DNA of 64,000 bases from Gordonibacter sp034932485 (GTDB lineage: Bacteria > Actinomycetota > Coriobacteriia > Coriobacteriales > Eggerthellaceae). The notes under the pieces were generated by a model, which ran no database searches, was not told the origin of the DNA, and saw only the letters and a program-made list of their open reading frames with translations. Numbering within the stretch: the stretch's first letter is position 1; every line of letters starts with the position of its first letter. A program made the translations under genes and the position numbers. The stretch is from positions 186,001 to 250,000 of the forward strand of contig JAYFOQ010000021.1 of the NCBI GenBank assembly GCA_034932485.1, given 5' to 3'. Positions 9,614-19,592 of this stretch are shown here, piece after piece.

Positions 9614-12600
9614 TTACTTTTTTCGCGCTGTTATATCAGCAAGGGTCCGATAAAGAACCTGGGGCTCTATTGGCTTAGTCAAGTGCGCATTCATACCCGC
9701 TGCCAAGCTGGAGCGCATATCATCATCGAAGGCGTTTGCTGTCATAGCCACGATAGGCACAGTACTGGCATCCACTCGATCAAGAGCACGTAGGCAACGC
9801 GTTGCTTCTAAACCATCCATAATCGGCATGCGTATATCCATCAATACCGCGTCAAAATATCCAGGTGGATATTGCTTGAACATATCTAGGGCCTGTTGGC
9901 CATTTACTGCGTGAACAACTTCTATTTCCTTTTTACCCAGCAATTTGACGGCAATTTTAGTATTGAGCGGATGATCCTCGCAAAGAAGTATACGTTTACC
10001 TCGCAAGCAGCTGCTTACCTCTACTGCTGAGGCACTCTCAACTTCGAGTTGCTGGTCGGAAGCCACATCCAGGTCCCACTCAACGATGAAGGCAGTACCT
10101 ACGCCCTTTTCGCTCTCAACTTTAATCGTACCATTCATAAGACTCACGATGCTCTTTACAATGGACAACCCGAGTCCCGTGCCATTTCGGGTAGCATCGT
10201 TCGTGTCATTCTCCTGTTCAAAGGGCAAAAATACCTTAGGTAAAAAATCTTCCGAAATACCAATTCCACTATCCCTCACCACCATGCGATTCCTCACGAA
10301 AGTTTCTCCATGGGAAATATTCTCCAAACGCAATTCTACTGTTCCACCTTCGGGTGTAAATTTAACGGCATTTGACAACAAGTTCACCGCCACTTGCCTC
10401 ACATAGGTTTCATCAAAGCTTAGATATTTCGACGTAATACCTTCTTGGGTAATCTCGAAGCGGATGCCCTTTTCAGAAATAACTGGCATTATTATGGCAA
10501 TTGTTTCCTCAATAAAGCGAGGAAGGTATACGGTACGCGGATTTAGCACAAGAGATTTGCTTTCTATCCTGCTCATATCCAATACGTCGTTAATAATAGA
10601 AAGTAAGTAAGCACCCGACACCCTAATCTCATGCAGGTTCTCGCGCATTTCTTCTAAAGATTCACTTTCCTCGCCTAATTCGGCAAGGCCTATTATGGCG
10701 TTCATGGGAGTACGTATATCATGGCTCATACGCGTAAGAAAATCGGTTTTGGCATGATTCGCGCGATTCGCCGCAATCATGGCCTGCTGTAGTTCCTTAA
10801 GATGGTCCTGCTCTTTTTCGTAGACATCGGTTATGTCGACGCGAGTGATCAAAACTCTTTCATGAACCCTATCCAAATAAGAAAATTGCAGCTTTTTACG
10901 GCTAATACTTCCATCTTTTTCTTTGACGCCAGCATAGCTAACAAAATATTCGCGATCTTTTAACTGTGTACGTATGTTGTCGATAGACATATCCCGTATA
11001 TTGCCCTCAACGTCCTCCGGAATAAGGCATTCTTCTGCGTACTTGCGTACCTCTGCCTCGTACTCCGTTGAATGAAACGGAGGAAGATTACTGTTTTCCT
11101 TATTTGCGTAAATAACATAATCGTGTGTACTACAATCAAGGAGCGCCAAGTAGTCATAATCGAGCTTCACCACAGCACCGATCATTTCCTGCGTAGTTTT
11201 CCTCTGCGTAATATTGAAGCTATACACAAAACAGAGTATGTCGCTCGTTTCAGGCTCTAACGTCGTTCTACAAACAGTAGAAACCCATGCGATACGCCCA
11301 TCCAAAAGTTTCCACCTATACTCCATCATGGTCTCGGAATCGCCCTGCTTGAAGCTGTTAATCAGTTTTTCGCGATCAAAAGTCTGCCTCATCTGCATTG
11401 CTTCAAGGGGATCTATCGCATGCTCCGCAATAGCGCTTAACACCTCTTCTAGCGACACCCCTTGAGGGAATTCCAACGCATGATCTGAATTCGTCGTATA
11501 TGAAAGCATCTGATTATGTGTCAGATTACAATACCCCTTCGCAACTAGGTTAGCATCATTAATTCCGTCTATTACCTCCATTTGCCTGCGATACTGCTGC
11601 TCACTTCGCTCCCTAGCAGCAATAGCGAGACGCTCTGACTCTTTCTCTTCAGATACGTCAGTATAGGTACAGTAAATCATTTTTGAGGAATCGGGCTGAT
11701 CAATGACTCGCGCATTCAGGCGTAGCCAAATGTAGCATGCTTTTTTATCATGATACATACGGTAGGTATGCCTCAAATCGGTTGATCGACATACTGCATC
11801 AGTTACAACTCGTTGCAGTTCAGGTAGATCATCAGGATGAACATTAAGATAATTGGTTTCACAGTAAACCTGTTTTACGTGTTCTTCCGAGTAACCCAAA
11901 ATCTGATAAAACGCATCGTTATGAATAAGCGGAGTAAACGAACCCCCTTCATAATGATACAAACACAAAGCGCCAGGAACATGATCCATCATCGAAGTAA
12001 GCTGAGCTACCAGCGCGTCGTTTTTAGCTTGGAACGCTCGCTGCTCCGTCACATCTTCAATAAATTCCACATGCGTGACAACGTTGTTCCAATCAAAAAG
12101 TTTGCCTTTCAAAAGATAGGTGCGATTATTAACCGAGTAAGTAAACTCACGCTCCAGCATCACTCCGTTTTGCATAGACTCCATCCGACAAAACGAGCAA
12201 GGTTTGCGTCGACCAAACAGATATTCGTAACATTTCCTTCCCGGGGCATCAGCAGGATCAACGCCAGCAATTTCTGCTATACGACGATTAAAATAGAGAA
12301 TTTCATACGTTTCTGCATCGCAGGCATATACTGCCGTTTGTATCTCATCTAATACTCCTTGATACAATTCCGTATGCTGAGAGACCTCCTGAAAGATGGC
12401 ATACACCAGCACTCCTTCGGGCGTTTGCTCCATCGGCAAGCCATTAAGTCTCACCCAAACTAAATGCCCCTCTTTATGATAGATTCGATACGTTATATCG
12501 ATGGGGTAGCCATCTCGAAACGCATCCACAGCTACCTTCATCAGGCGTTGGCGATCGGGTTCATACACGGCACGTGCTGCGTCGTTGCCAATCCATGTAG

Positions 12601-13165
12601 CATATTCCTCACGCGTGTAGCCAGAAAGCGCGGCAACCCCGTCGGAAAAGTATCTGGTCTCAAAACGATCTGACATGCAGTACAGGGCAATTCCTCCGGG
12701 GATGCTGTTAATCAGATGCTGCATTTGCACACGGGTTTTTTCTAACTCCCCATATGCCCCACTGCAAGTTGAATCATCTTCGTCTGCGGAAAACAAACCA
12801 CAACGCATCAACGCGTTTTTCACGCGCACCGCCATAAGGGAGAGATCAAGCGGAGAGGTCATACAATCCCAAGCTCCCTTTTCAAAAACTTCGAGTTCAC
12901 CTTTCACGTCTTTTGTAAGGGCAATCACCGGAAGCTGGCTAAACTCACTTTCACCCATCCACTCAAGGAGCTTAATGGCGAACGCTTCAGGTTTCTTCGC
13001 ATCAGCAAGAATCAAAACAATCTTGCTCTTGCGCGACTCAAGATACTCACGCGCGGTGACGTCATTCCGAACAAAAACAACTCCAAACTGAGAAGGAAGA
13101 AAAGTCGATAAACTATCTTGATCTAACTCTTGACAGCCCACAACAAGCACCGACGCATTGCTCAT
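9614..13165 (-). CDS. Hybrid sensor histidine kinase with N-terminal receiver-like domain and PAS array
   Basis: Hybrid kinase of 1183 residues. Residues 1-125 look like a degenerate receiver: MSNASVLVVG lacks the usual acidic pair, though LILADAKKP keeps an Asp. Several PAS domains follow, one with a Cys pair (KPCSFC) as in some redox- or metal-linked PAS proteins. Next come the divergent PAS-like modules, HisKA with MSHDIRTPMNA, HATPase_c (NLLSNAVKFTPEGG, DSGIGIS, GTGLGLS) and a receiver at 1058-1183 with Asp1110 in LMDIRMP. Its ATG overlaps the stop of the upstream kinase as ATGA, and its AGGAGG site lies inside that gene, so translation is probably coupled. No membrane segment is seen. 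Confidence 0.9.
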   Translation of the reverse strand: MSNASVLVVGCQELDQDSLSTFLPSQFGVVFVRNDVTAREYLESRKSKIVLILADAKKPEAFAIKLLEWMGESEFSQLPVIALTKDVKGELEVFEKGAWDCMTSPLDLSLMAVRVKNALMRCGLFSADEDDSTCSGAYGELEKTRVQMQHLINSIPGGIALYCMSDRFETRYFSDGVAALSGYTREEYATWIGNDAARAVYEPDRQRLMKVAVDAFRDGYPIDITYRIYHKEGHLVWVRLNGLPMEQTPEGVLVYAIFQEVSQHTELYQGVLDEIQTAVYACDAETYEILYFNRRIAEIAGVDPADAPGRKCYEYLFGRRKPCSFCRMESMQNGVMLEREFTYSVNNRTYLLKGKLFDWNNVVTHVEFIEDVTEQRAFQAKNDALVAQLTSMMDHVPGALCLYHYEGGSFTPLIHNDAFYQILGYSEEHVKQVYCETNYLNVHPDDLPELQRVVTDAVCRSTDLRHTYRMYHDKKACYIWLRLNARVIDQPDSSKMIYCTYTDVSEEKESERLAIAARERSEQQYRRQMEVIDGINDANLVAKGYCNLTHNQMLSYTTNSDHALEFPQGVSLEEVLSAIAEHAIDPLEAMQMRQTFDREKLINSFKQGDSETMMEYRWKLLDGRIAWVSTVCRTTLEPETSDILCFVYSFNITQRKTTQEMIGAVVKLDYDYLALLDCSTHDYVIYANKENSNLPPFHSTEYEAEVRKYAEECLIPEDVEGNIRDMSIDNIRTQLKDREYFVSYAGVKEKDGSISRKKLQFSYLDRVHERVLITRVDITDVYEKEQDHLKELQQAMIAANRANHAKTDFLTRMSHDIRTPMNAIIGLAELGEESESLEEMRENLHEIRVSGAYLLSIINDVLDMSRIESKSLVLNPRTVYLPRFIEETIAIIMPVISEKGIRFEITQEGITSKYLSFDETYVRQVAVNLLSNAVKFTPEGGTVELRLENISHGETFVRNRMVVRDSGIGISEDFLPKVFLPFEQENDTNDATRNGTGLGLSIVKSIVSLMNGTIKVESEKGVGTAFIVEWDLDVASDQQLEVESASAVEVSSCLRGKRILLCEDHPLNTKIAVKLLGKKEIEVVHAVNGQQALDMFKQYPPGYFDAVLMDIRMPIMDGLEATRCLRALDRVDASTVPIVAMTANAFDDDMRSSLAAGMNAHLTKPIEPQVLYRTLADITARKK

Positions 13166-15972
13166 GCTAGATCCCCTCCTCGTAGGAATCCTACCAACAC
13201 GCGGTAGAGTCGCTCTTGATCAAGCGGCTTCGAGAGATGCTCATTCATTCCAGCTCGACGCGTTTCTTCTATATCCCGCTCAAAAGCATTCGCAGTAACG
13301 GCAATAATAGGAATATCTTGTGCATACCGAGACGATAAAGCTCGAATAGCTTTTACTGCTTCTATTCCATCCATGACGGGCATCTTCACATCCATGAGTA
13401 CCACGTCGAAATAGCCAGAAGGAGCAGTAGAAAAGAGCTGAACCGCAATCTGACCATTCGGAGCATATTCAACATCCATACCCTTTTTCTGAAGAAGGCG
13501 TCGTGCTATTTCGGCATTCACCGGATGATCTTCGCAGAGCAATACTCTTTTACCCTGTAGTACCTCATCGTTGTTTTCATGCAAGGAACGAGGCGGAGAC
13601 TGTGCTTGATCATCATAAGAAGCCAACTTATACGTCAATTCAATGTCGAATCGGCTTCCACTTCCCTGCACACTTACAACGTAAAGGATTCCTCCCATAA
13701 GATCAACAAGCTGCTTGACAATAGACAGGCCAAGACCCATACCCGCAAGCTGGTTTGCAACCTCTCGCTGCTCTTGAGAAAAGGGTTCAAACAGGTGCCT
13801 TTGAAACTCTTCGCTCATTCCAATACCGGAATCAACAACAGAAAAATGAAAACCAAGGTGATGTTCGGTTCGCTTGGTGCTCTTTACGAGAAACGACACA
13901 CAACCACCCTCTGGCGTAAACTTTGCTGCATTTGAGAGTAGATTTATGAAAATCTGTTTTGTTCTAAGAGCATCGCACAGCACGGCAGGTTCTCGATCCT
14001 CTATCTCAAGCTTAAGATCAAATTGAAGCCTTCTCTCGTCCATTAAGGGACGTATAGATGCCTCGATATCTTCAATACAGGCGCTGAGATAAAGAGGCTG
14101 CACCTCAAGATCCATCTTTTTATTTTCGACTTTAGACATATCCAAAATATCGTTTATAAGCCCCAGAAGATACTGCCCCGAACGGTTGATCTGACGCATA
14201 TCTGCCGAAAGCTGTTCGCTGGAGGTCTTCTCATCCAAATTCATAGACGAAAACGAAAGAATGGCATTCATGGGTGTTCTCATGTCGTGACTTACGCGCG
14301 AAAGGAAATCGCTTTTCGCATCAATTGCTGTTTGCAGTTGCCTATTCTTCTTTCTGCTGCTTCTCGCAAAGAAGAACGAGGCAACAGCAAGGCATACAAG
14401 CAACACAACACCCGTAACTAGGGCAGCAAATTTTAGCGGATCAGAATACATCAAAACCACGAACCAGTTTCGCGTATGCACCGCATTGGCTTCAGCGTGG
14501 AAAGAGTAAATTTGCTCGCTACCAAGATGATCGAGGTAGCGGTTCAACAAAGAAAGAAAAGCGACATCCTCTTCTTTGTTGACGGATATTTCCATATTTC
14601 GGGTATCCCCCACCATAGGAACAATAGCAAGCGAAACAAAATTATGCTGAGTATAATAGTCAACGCAATATTGGTTACCATAGCCGCCATCAACCTCACC
14701 AGACATAACGGCATTGATGCAAGCTTCAGTCGTATCGTAATACACAACCTCTTTGCAATCTAACGTAGTAGACAGATCTGAACCGCGAAGAGCCGCAACT
14801 CTTGATTCCTCGAAGGGCTTTTGAGTATCTCCATGCTTGGTAAAATACACCTGTTGCATGCTGAGATAGGGAGTTGACGTAATTACGCCAATTTTTTCGT
14901 TATACGCCGCATTAACAGGGATGCCTAAAATGCAATCGTATCCGTCGTCCCGAAAAACTTTCGAGAAATCTTTTGTTCGATCAAAAGGTTCGAACTCTAT
15001 CTCAAGTCCTGATCGTGTTGCAAATTCCTCCATAACCGAAACGGCGATACCCGTCCATTTTCCATTCTCATCTTGAAAAACAAAAGGAGCAGAGTCGGGA
15101 ACACAAAGAACGCGGATTACTTTTTTGCGCTCGATATAGCTTGTTTCTTCTTCGGTTATAAAAAAATTACCCTGCGTTTTGTTTAAATATTTTTCCGCAA
15201 GATCCGATTGAAAAAAAGGGAATGCAAAATTAAGGCTATCAATTGCTGCATCCAGCTCTTCTACTAACCCTACATCCCCCTTTGGTGCCGCGAAATAGAA
15301 CAGCTCGGAAGCATAGGTTATGAGCTGTTTTGAACCCTTGATTGAACCGATAGAGACATCAGGGATCACATCAACTTCCCCCGTCTCAAATGCAACCATC
15401 ATCTGGTCATAACTACGGTATTCGTGAAATTCGTAATTAACATTATGGGCTTCAAGTAAAACCTCGAGTTTTTCTTTCGATTTTTGGACAGTACCCCAAA
15501 CACCCACACGAAGTGGCTGCATCATTGAAAAATTGGATCCCGTTAACGAGAGGTTATCCTCGCGTGCCGAAATAACGCTATACATGATTCCATAACTGTT
15601 CTGAGTGTATTCAAATACCTGCTCAAGTTGATTGGTTTTCGATAACCCACCCACCAAATCAACTTCACCTGCCTTCAGCATTTCGAGAGTCTTAATCAGC
15701 GATTCGTCAAGAGTTGGCTCGCTAATGTGCACATATTCTATTTTCCAACCAGTTATTTGAGCGATTTTTTCCAGGTAATCGTAGGTATATCCATGGTAGC
15801 TGCCATCAGATTCCACTTCGGTCAAATCGTTTTGCTGAGGAAAAGCGACACGAACTACTCGCTGTGGTTCCTCATCTGCGTAAGCGGGAGCGATCACCAA
15901 CGCCATCGCTACCGCAAAAGCAACAACAGTGCAAGAAAGTACCCTTTTTGCGCGTCTTGCATATCCCGCCAT
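13162..15972 (-). CDS. EvgS-like hybrid kinase with two periplasmic solute-binding domains
   Basis: Membrane hybrid kinase of 936 residues. A signal peptide ends at about PAYA-DEE. Two tandem family-3 solute-binding domains follow (about 40-260 and 285-500), then one membrane helix (about LKFAALVTGVVLLVCLAV), HisKA with VSHDMRTPMNA, HATPase_c (NLLSNAAKFTPEGG, DSGIGMS, GMGLGLS) and a receiver at 809-936 with Asp861 in LMDVKMP. The extracytoplasmic half would bind amino-acid-like or small organic ligands. The ATG at 15972 is preferred because GGGGGAG lies 6 bases upstream; a GTG 15 bases earlier is open. It is the only kinase of the cluster with an external sensor, and it overlaps the next gene by 4 bases. 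Confidence 0.9.
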   Translation of the reverse strand: MAGYARRAKRVLSCTVVAFAVAMALVIAPAYADEEPQRVVRVAFPQQNDLTEVESDGSYHGYTYDYLEKIAQITGWKIEYVHISEPTLDESLIKTLEMLKAGEVDLVGGLSKTNQLEQVFEYTQNSYGIMYSVISAREDNLSLTGSNFSMMQPLRVGVWGTVQKSKEKLEVLLEAHNVNYEFHEYRSYDQMMVAFETGEVDVIPDVSIGSIKGSKQLITYASELFYFAAPKGDVGLVEELDAAIDSLNFAFPFFQSDLAEKYLNKTQGNFFITEEETSYIERKKVIRVLCVPDSAPFVFQDENGKWTGIAVSVMEEFATRSGLEIEFEPFDRTKDFSKVFRDDGYDCILGIPVNAAYNEKIGVITSTPYLSMQQVYFTKHGDTQKPFEESRVAALRGSDLSTTLDCKEVVYYDTTEACINAVMSGEVDGGYGNQYCVDYYTQHNFVSLAIVPMVGDTRNMEISVNKEEDVAFLSLLNRYLDHLGSEQIYSFHAEANAVHTRNWFVVLMYSDPLKFAALVTGVVLLVCLAVASFFFARSSRKKNRQLQTAIDAKSDFLSRVSHDMRTPMNAILSFSSMNLDEKTSSEQLSADMRQINRSGQYLLGLINDILDMSKVENKKMDLEVQPLYLSACIEDIEASIRPLMDERRLQFDLKLEIEDREPAVLCDALRTKQIFINLLSNAAKFTPEGGCVSFLVKSTKRTEHHLGFHFSVVDSGIGMSEEFQRHLFEPFSQEQREVANQLAGMGLGLSIVKQLVDLMGGILYVVSVQGSGSRFDIELTYKLASYDDQAQSPPRSLHENNDEVLQGKRVLLCEDHPVNAEIARRLLQKKGMDVEYAPNGQIAVQLFSTAPSGYFDVVLMDVKMPVMDGIEAVKAIRALSSRYAQDIPIIAVTANAFERDIEETRRAGMNEHLSKPLDQERLYRVLVGFLRGGDLA

Positions 15973-16070
15973 CGCAAACTCCCCCACCTCTTAAAATATC
16001 ATCGACCATGTTCTTTCTAACACTGCGAAAGTAAAACCCCCCATCTGGCTTTTTACCGAACAGTTTTCTC

Positions 16071-19000
16071 CTACGATTCAATTAGGCTACCAAGAACTTG
16101 ATATAATACTTGCGGTTCGATTGGTTTAGCTAGATGAGCATCCATGCCCGCCTGTCGAGTTTTCTCCCTATCGGAATCATAGGCATTTGCTGTCATAGCT
16201 ATGATAGGAATTTTTTTCGCATCGATCCTATTCATACCTCGGATATTTCTTGAAGCATCGAGCCCATCCATTACCGGCATGCGCACATCCATTAAGACAG
16301 CATCAAAAAAGCCTTCGGAAGATCGCAAAAAGGCATCGACTCCTTCTTTGCCATTTCGCGCAGGAGTTACCAAGGCGCCCTCTTTTTCAAGCAACTTGCA
16401 GGAAATCTGCATGTTAAGCGCATGGTCCTCGCAAACAAGAATGTGTTTTCCCGTCAAGTCGACAGACATCGGCTCAACTATTGAGCCTTCCTCGAAATGA
16501 GAGATACGTTCAAAGTCCATAAACATGATTACTTCGGTTCCTACGCCTTTGCGGCTACGAACCTCAATAGAACCACCCATAGCTTCCACAAGGTTCTTTA
16601 CAATAGGCATCCCTAAACCCGTCCCCTCGTATTGGGCAGAAACCTCGCTTTGTTCTTGCTCGAAAGGCTCAAACAGCTTAGGAAGGAACTCTTCACTCAT
16701 GCCAATACCATTGTCCCTCACCACAATACGGTCGTGCAGTATGTCCTCCTCAAAGCCTAGACATTCAATAATCCATTCAATCCTGCCACCCGAAGGGGTA
16801 AATTTTGCGGCATTGGTTAAGATATTAATAAATATCTGCTGCAAACGAATCTTGTCTACCTTTATGTAGCCAAGATCGGTATTGATTAACTTTAATTGAA
16901 AATCTATATGCTTTTCGTCCACCATAGCTCGCACGGAAGCCATTATGTCTTCAACAATCCGATTTGCATGCACGGGCCGTGGATTCAAAACCAACATATT
17001 ACTTTCTATCCTGCTCATATCTAACACATCATTAATCAGACTAAGTAGATAGTGAGCGGAACTTTGTACTCCTAATAGGTAGTCAGTTGCCTCCGATGTA
17101 CAATCGGATAATTCAAGAGCAAGATGGGTAAGACCCAAAATACCATTCATAGGAGTACGCATGTCGTGACTCATACGAGCCATAAAATCCGATTTCGCAT
17201 CGTTTGCCCGTTTTACCTCGTCGAGCGCTTTTTGAAGAGTATCCTGATATTCCTTCTCCTTATTCACTACATCAGTAAAGTCGTTAATAGTGAACAAAAT
17301 CTTCTGCGCTTTTTCTTCGATATATGAGAACCGGAACTGCTTACTTAAAAGGGCTCCTGTGCTACCTTGCTGAGTAAACTCCAACGAATAGACCTCTTGT
17401 TTTTTTAGAACGTCTATTATCTTTTCAACACAAATATCTTCTGCCATTAGAGACGCTACCTTATATCTTGTCAGGTAGCTTTTCAGTGCTTCGTGAAAAC
17501 CTTCTTCCTTGAATTCGGTATCTCGCTTACAACCAGAAAGCAAAGTGAATGCATCGCCCGGCCCATGAATACAGCCGATCAGATCATAGTTATTGAAGGA
17601 TATCCGCTCCATAGCGCGTTTAAACATCTCTTCACGGTTAACGTCATAGCTATACAAGAACACAACAACGTGATCGCTGTTCGGTTTTTTAAGCAGCTTG
17701 ACCGAAGTGGATATCCATTTGCTACTTCCGTCATATAAATGACGTTGAACACAAAACTCTCTCTGCAAGCGCTCCTGTCGGAAATCGTTCATCAGCGCAT
17801 CAGCTCGTACACACGATGCAAACTCATCACGCTGACCTGGATCTATGATTGATGCAGCAAGGTCGTCTATACATTCGTTATAGCTTTTACCGGCATAGAC
17901 ACGATGGAACCATTTGTTCGCGGAGTTCAGGTCTTCTACGCACCCCGTAGCTAAATCCGCGCGCATGCTCCCAACAAACCCTTGCGATGCAATAGCATTT
18001 TTATAAGAGAGTTCCTCACTGTAGCGTGTTTCGGCAAGCTTTTCTGCAGTTACGTCGCGACCGATAGCATGAGCACACTTTGGTCTGCCGGATTCGTCGA
18101 ATACCGTAGTGTACTCAATACGCTCACACCACCAACCTTCGCCGTCTATAGTCCTTGTCCAAAAATCTCCACACGCCGTCTTTATGCCGTTTTCAAGCTC
18201 ACGATACATTTCCCGGAAGCGCTCGGCGTCGTCGGCGCGAATATAACCCTCATCTATAAGCGAATCGGGGGCGTTATACACAACCTCAGCATGCCCGTGT
18301 ACCTTTTGCGAAGAAACTGTTTGCACAATCTCCTTACTATCAAAGAAGTAGGTCCAAAACACCACATCCGAATTTTCGGTTGCTATGCGAAATTTTTCTT
18401 CGCTTTGGCGCAGGGCCTCAAGCGTCTCCTTTTGCTTCGTCACATCGATAGCCATGCCGTTTACAATAGGCTGTCCATCTTGCTCGTCCAGCATGCCTGT
18501 GCAGAGAATAAAACGCAGGTTGCCCTTGGGAGTAGTAATACGCATGGTCCATTCAATTTTACTGCGACCTTCAAGCAGCGCTTTATCAATAAGGCTTCTA
18601 ACCTGCAGAAGATCGTCTGGATGCATATACTCACAGCAGCGATTCCCAATAAGCTTACGCATGCTTTCTTTGGTATACCCATGAAGGTTGTAATACTTAT
18701 CATTCCCATACAGCAACGTAAAGTACTCATCAATCGCGACTGAAAAAACGCCACCGAGATCGGTCATTCGATAGAGCTCAATCTGCTTTTGTAGCTCGGC
18801 CTCGTTTTCCGTAAGTTTTTGAATCTGTTGTTCCATGCGCTTTTGCTTTGAGATGTCGGTTATATAACCATCGAACACCTCCTGCCCGTTGCGCATATTA
18901 AAGCTGCCACTCACAAGCATATGTTTTAGGTTCTTTTTCCCCGTTATAATACGCATCTCCCACTCGGCGTTTTTAAGGCCCAACTCTCTGGTTCGGTCCA

Positions 19001-19232
19001 AAACATCTCTCACATGACCGAGATCTTCGGGGTGAATAAATATCGTGCAACTTTGCCCCAACAGCTCCTCAGGCTCGAACTCATGTACCTGAAAATACAG
19101 ATCGTTACCGTAAATCAAGGTGAACTGCTCGTCCATCAAAACGGTATAGACGCCCCCCAGTCGAGACGAGCGATAGAGATCGAGCTCATAAAATTCTTTC
19201 TCGTTGCACCATTTTGCTAAGTCTTCATGCAT
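16071..19232 (-). CDS. PAS-rich hybrid sensor histidine kinase
   Basis: Hybrid kinase of 1053 residues without membrane segments. Two similar PAS domains at the N-terminus share the pattern FTLxYGND-YxxxH and HPDDL-VR (about 25-130 and 155-275), which points to an internal duplication. A third PAS, the divergent PAS-like modules, HisKA with MSHDMRTPMNG, HATPase_c (NILTNAAKFTPSGG, DNGIGMS, GTGLGMP) and a receiver at about 930-1053 with Asp982 in LMDVRMP follow. The ATG at 19232 has AAGAGG upstream. It follows the Hpt gene by 15 bases, so it is probably in the same operon and may exchange phosphate with that protein. Confidence 0.9.
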   Translation of the reverse strand: MHEDLAKWCNEKEFYELDLYRSSRLGGVYTVLMDEQFTLIYGNDLYFQVHEFEPEELLGQSCTIFIHPEDLGHVRDVLDRTRELGLKNAEWEMRIITGKKNLKHMLVSGSFNMRNGQEVFDGYITDISKQKRMEQQIQKLTENEAELQKQIELYRMTDLGGVFSVAIDEYFTLLYGNDKYYNLHGYTKESMRKLIGNRCCEYMHPDDLLQVRSLIDKALLEGRSKIEWTMRITTPKGNLRFILCTGMLDEQDGQPIVNGMAIDVTKQKETLEALRQSEEKFRIATENSDVVFWTYFFDSKEIVQTVSSQKVHGHAEVVYNAPDSLIDEGYIRADDAERFREMYRELENGIKTACGDFWTRTIDGEGWWCERIEYTTVFDESGRPKCAHAIGRDVTAEKLAETRYSEELSYKNAIASQGFVGSMRADLATGCVEDLNSANKWFHRVYAGKSYNECIDDLAASIIDPGQRDEFASCVRADALMNDFRQERLQREFCVQRHLYDGSSKWISTSVKLLKKPNSDHVVVFLYSYDVNREEMFKRAMERISFNNYDLIGCIHGPGDAFTLLSGCKRDTEFKEEGFHEALKSYLTRYKVASLMAEDICVEKIIDVLKKQEVYSLEFTQQGSTGALLSKQFRFSYIEEKAQKILFTINDFTDVVNKEKEYQDTLQKALDEVKRANDAKSDFMARMSHDMRTPMNGILGLTHLALELSDCTSEATDYLLGVQSSAHYLLSLINDVLDMSRIESNMLVLNPRPVHANRIVEDIMASVRAMVDEKHIDFQLKLINTDLGYIKVDKIRLQQIFINILTNAAKFTPSGGRIEWIIECLGFEEDILHDRIVVRDNGIGMSEEFLPKLFEPFEQEQSEVSAQYEGTGLGMPIVKNLVEAMGGSIEVRSRKGVGTEVIMFMDFERISHFEEGSIVEPMSVDLTGKHILVCEDHALNMQISCKLLEKEGALVTPARNGKEGVDAFLRSSEGFFDAVLMDVRMPVMDGLDASRNIRGMNRIDAKKIPIIAMTANAYDSDREKTRQAGMDAHLAKPIEPQVLYQVLGSLIES

Positions 19233-19247
19233 CGTAGCGCCTCTTCT

Positions 19248-19592
19248 TCAGTCTCGAAGACGTCTCAATACTTCGTGCTGTTCGACTATGCCAGCATGAA
19301 GCACCATCAGATCAGATCCCTTTTTCTCCCGGAGCGGTTCCACGATAGCGCAAACAGCGCAATACATCGGGGTGAGACCCATATTGCCAGCAACCCCCTT
19401 TAACGTATGTGCCGCATCAAATGCCCGCTCGTAATCGCCGCATTTAAGAGCCTCGTTGAGCTGCAAGAAGGCCTCATCTTCTAAAAACGAAACAAAACAA
19501 GACTCGTAGAGTTCTTCATCATTCAAAAACCGCGCCATAGCCCCTTCAACATCGGCCCCGTACTCATCTAAGCGCTTCATTAGTATGCTCAT
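19248..19592 (-). CDS. Free-standing Hpt (histidine phosphotransfer) domain protein
   Basis: Small protein of 114 residues with the Hpt signature AAHTLKGVAGNMG; His62 is the expected phospho-acceptor. Hpt proteins carry phosphate between receiver domains in multi-step relays. Its ATG overlaps the upstream kinase stop codon (ATGA), and the gene sits directly between two hybrid kinases. It is the only Hpt seen in the cluster, so it may serve several kinases. The kinase just upstream has lost its receiver phospho-acceptor, so it probably cannot feed this Hpt in the usual way. Confidence 0.88.
   Translation of the reverse strand: MSILMKRLDEYGADVEGAMARFLNDEELYESCFVSFLEDEAFLQLNEALKCGDYERAFDAAHTLKGVAGNMGLTPMYCAVCAIVEPLREKKGSDLMVLHAGIVEQHEVLRRLRD

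Noticed and set aside
17982..18743. Long open frame antisense to a kinase gene
   Set aside because: It has no ribosome site or recognisable protein and overlaps a well-supported gene; it is a shadow frame.
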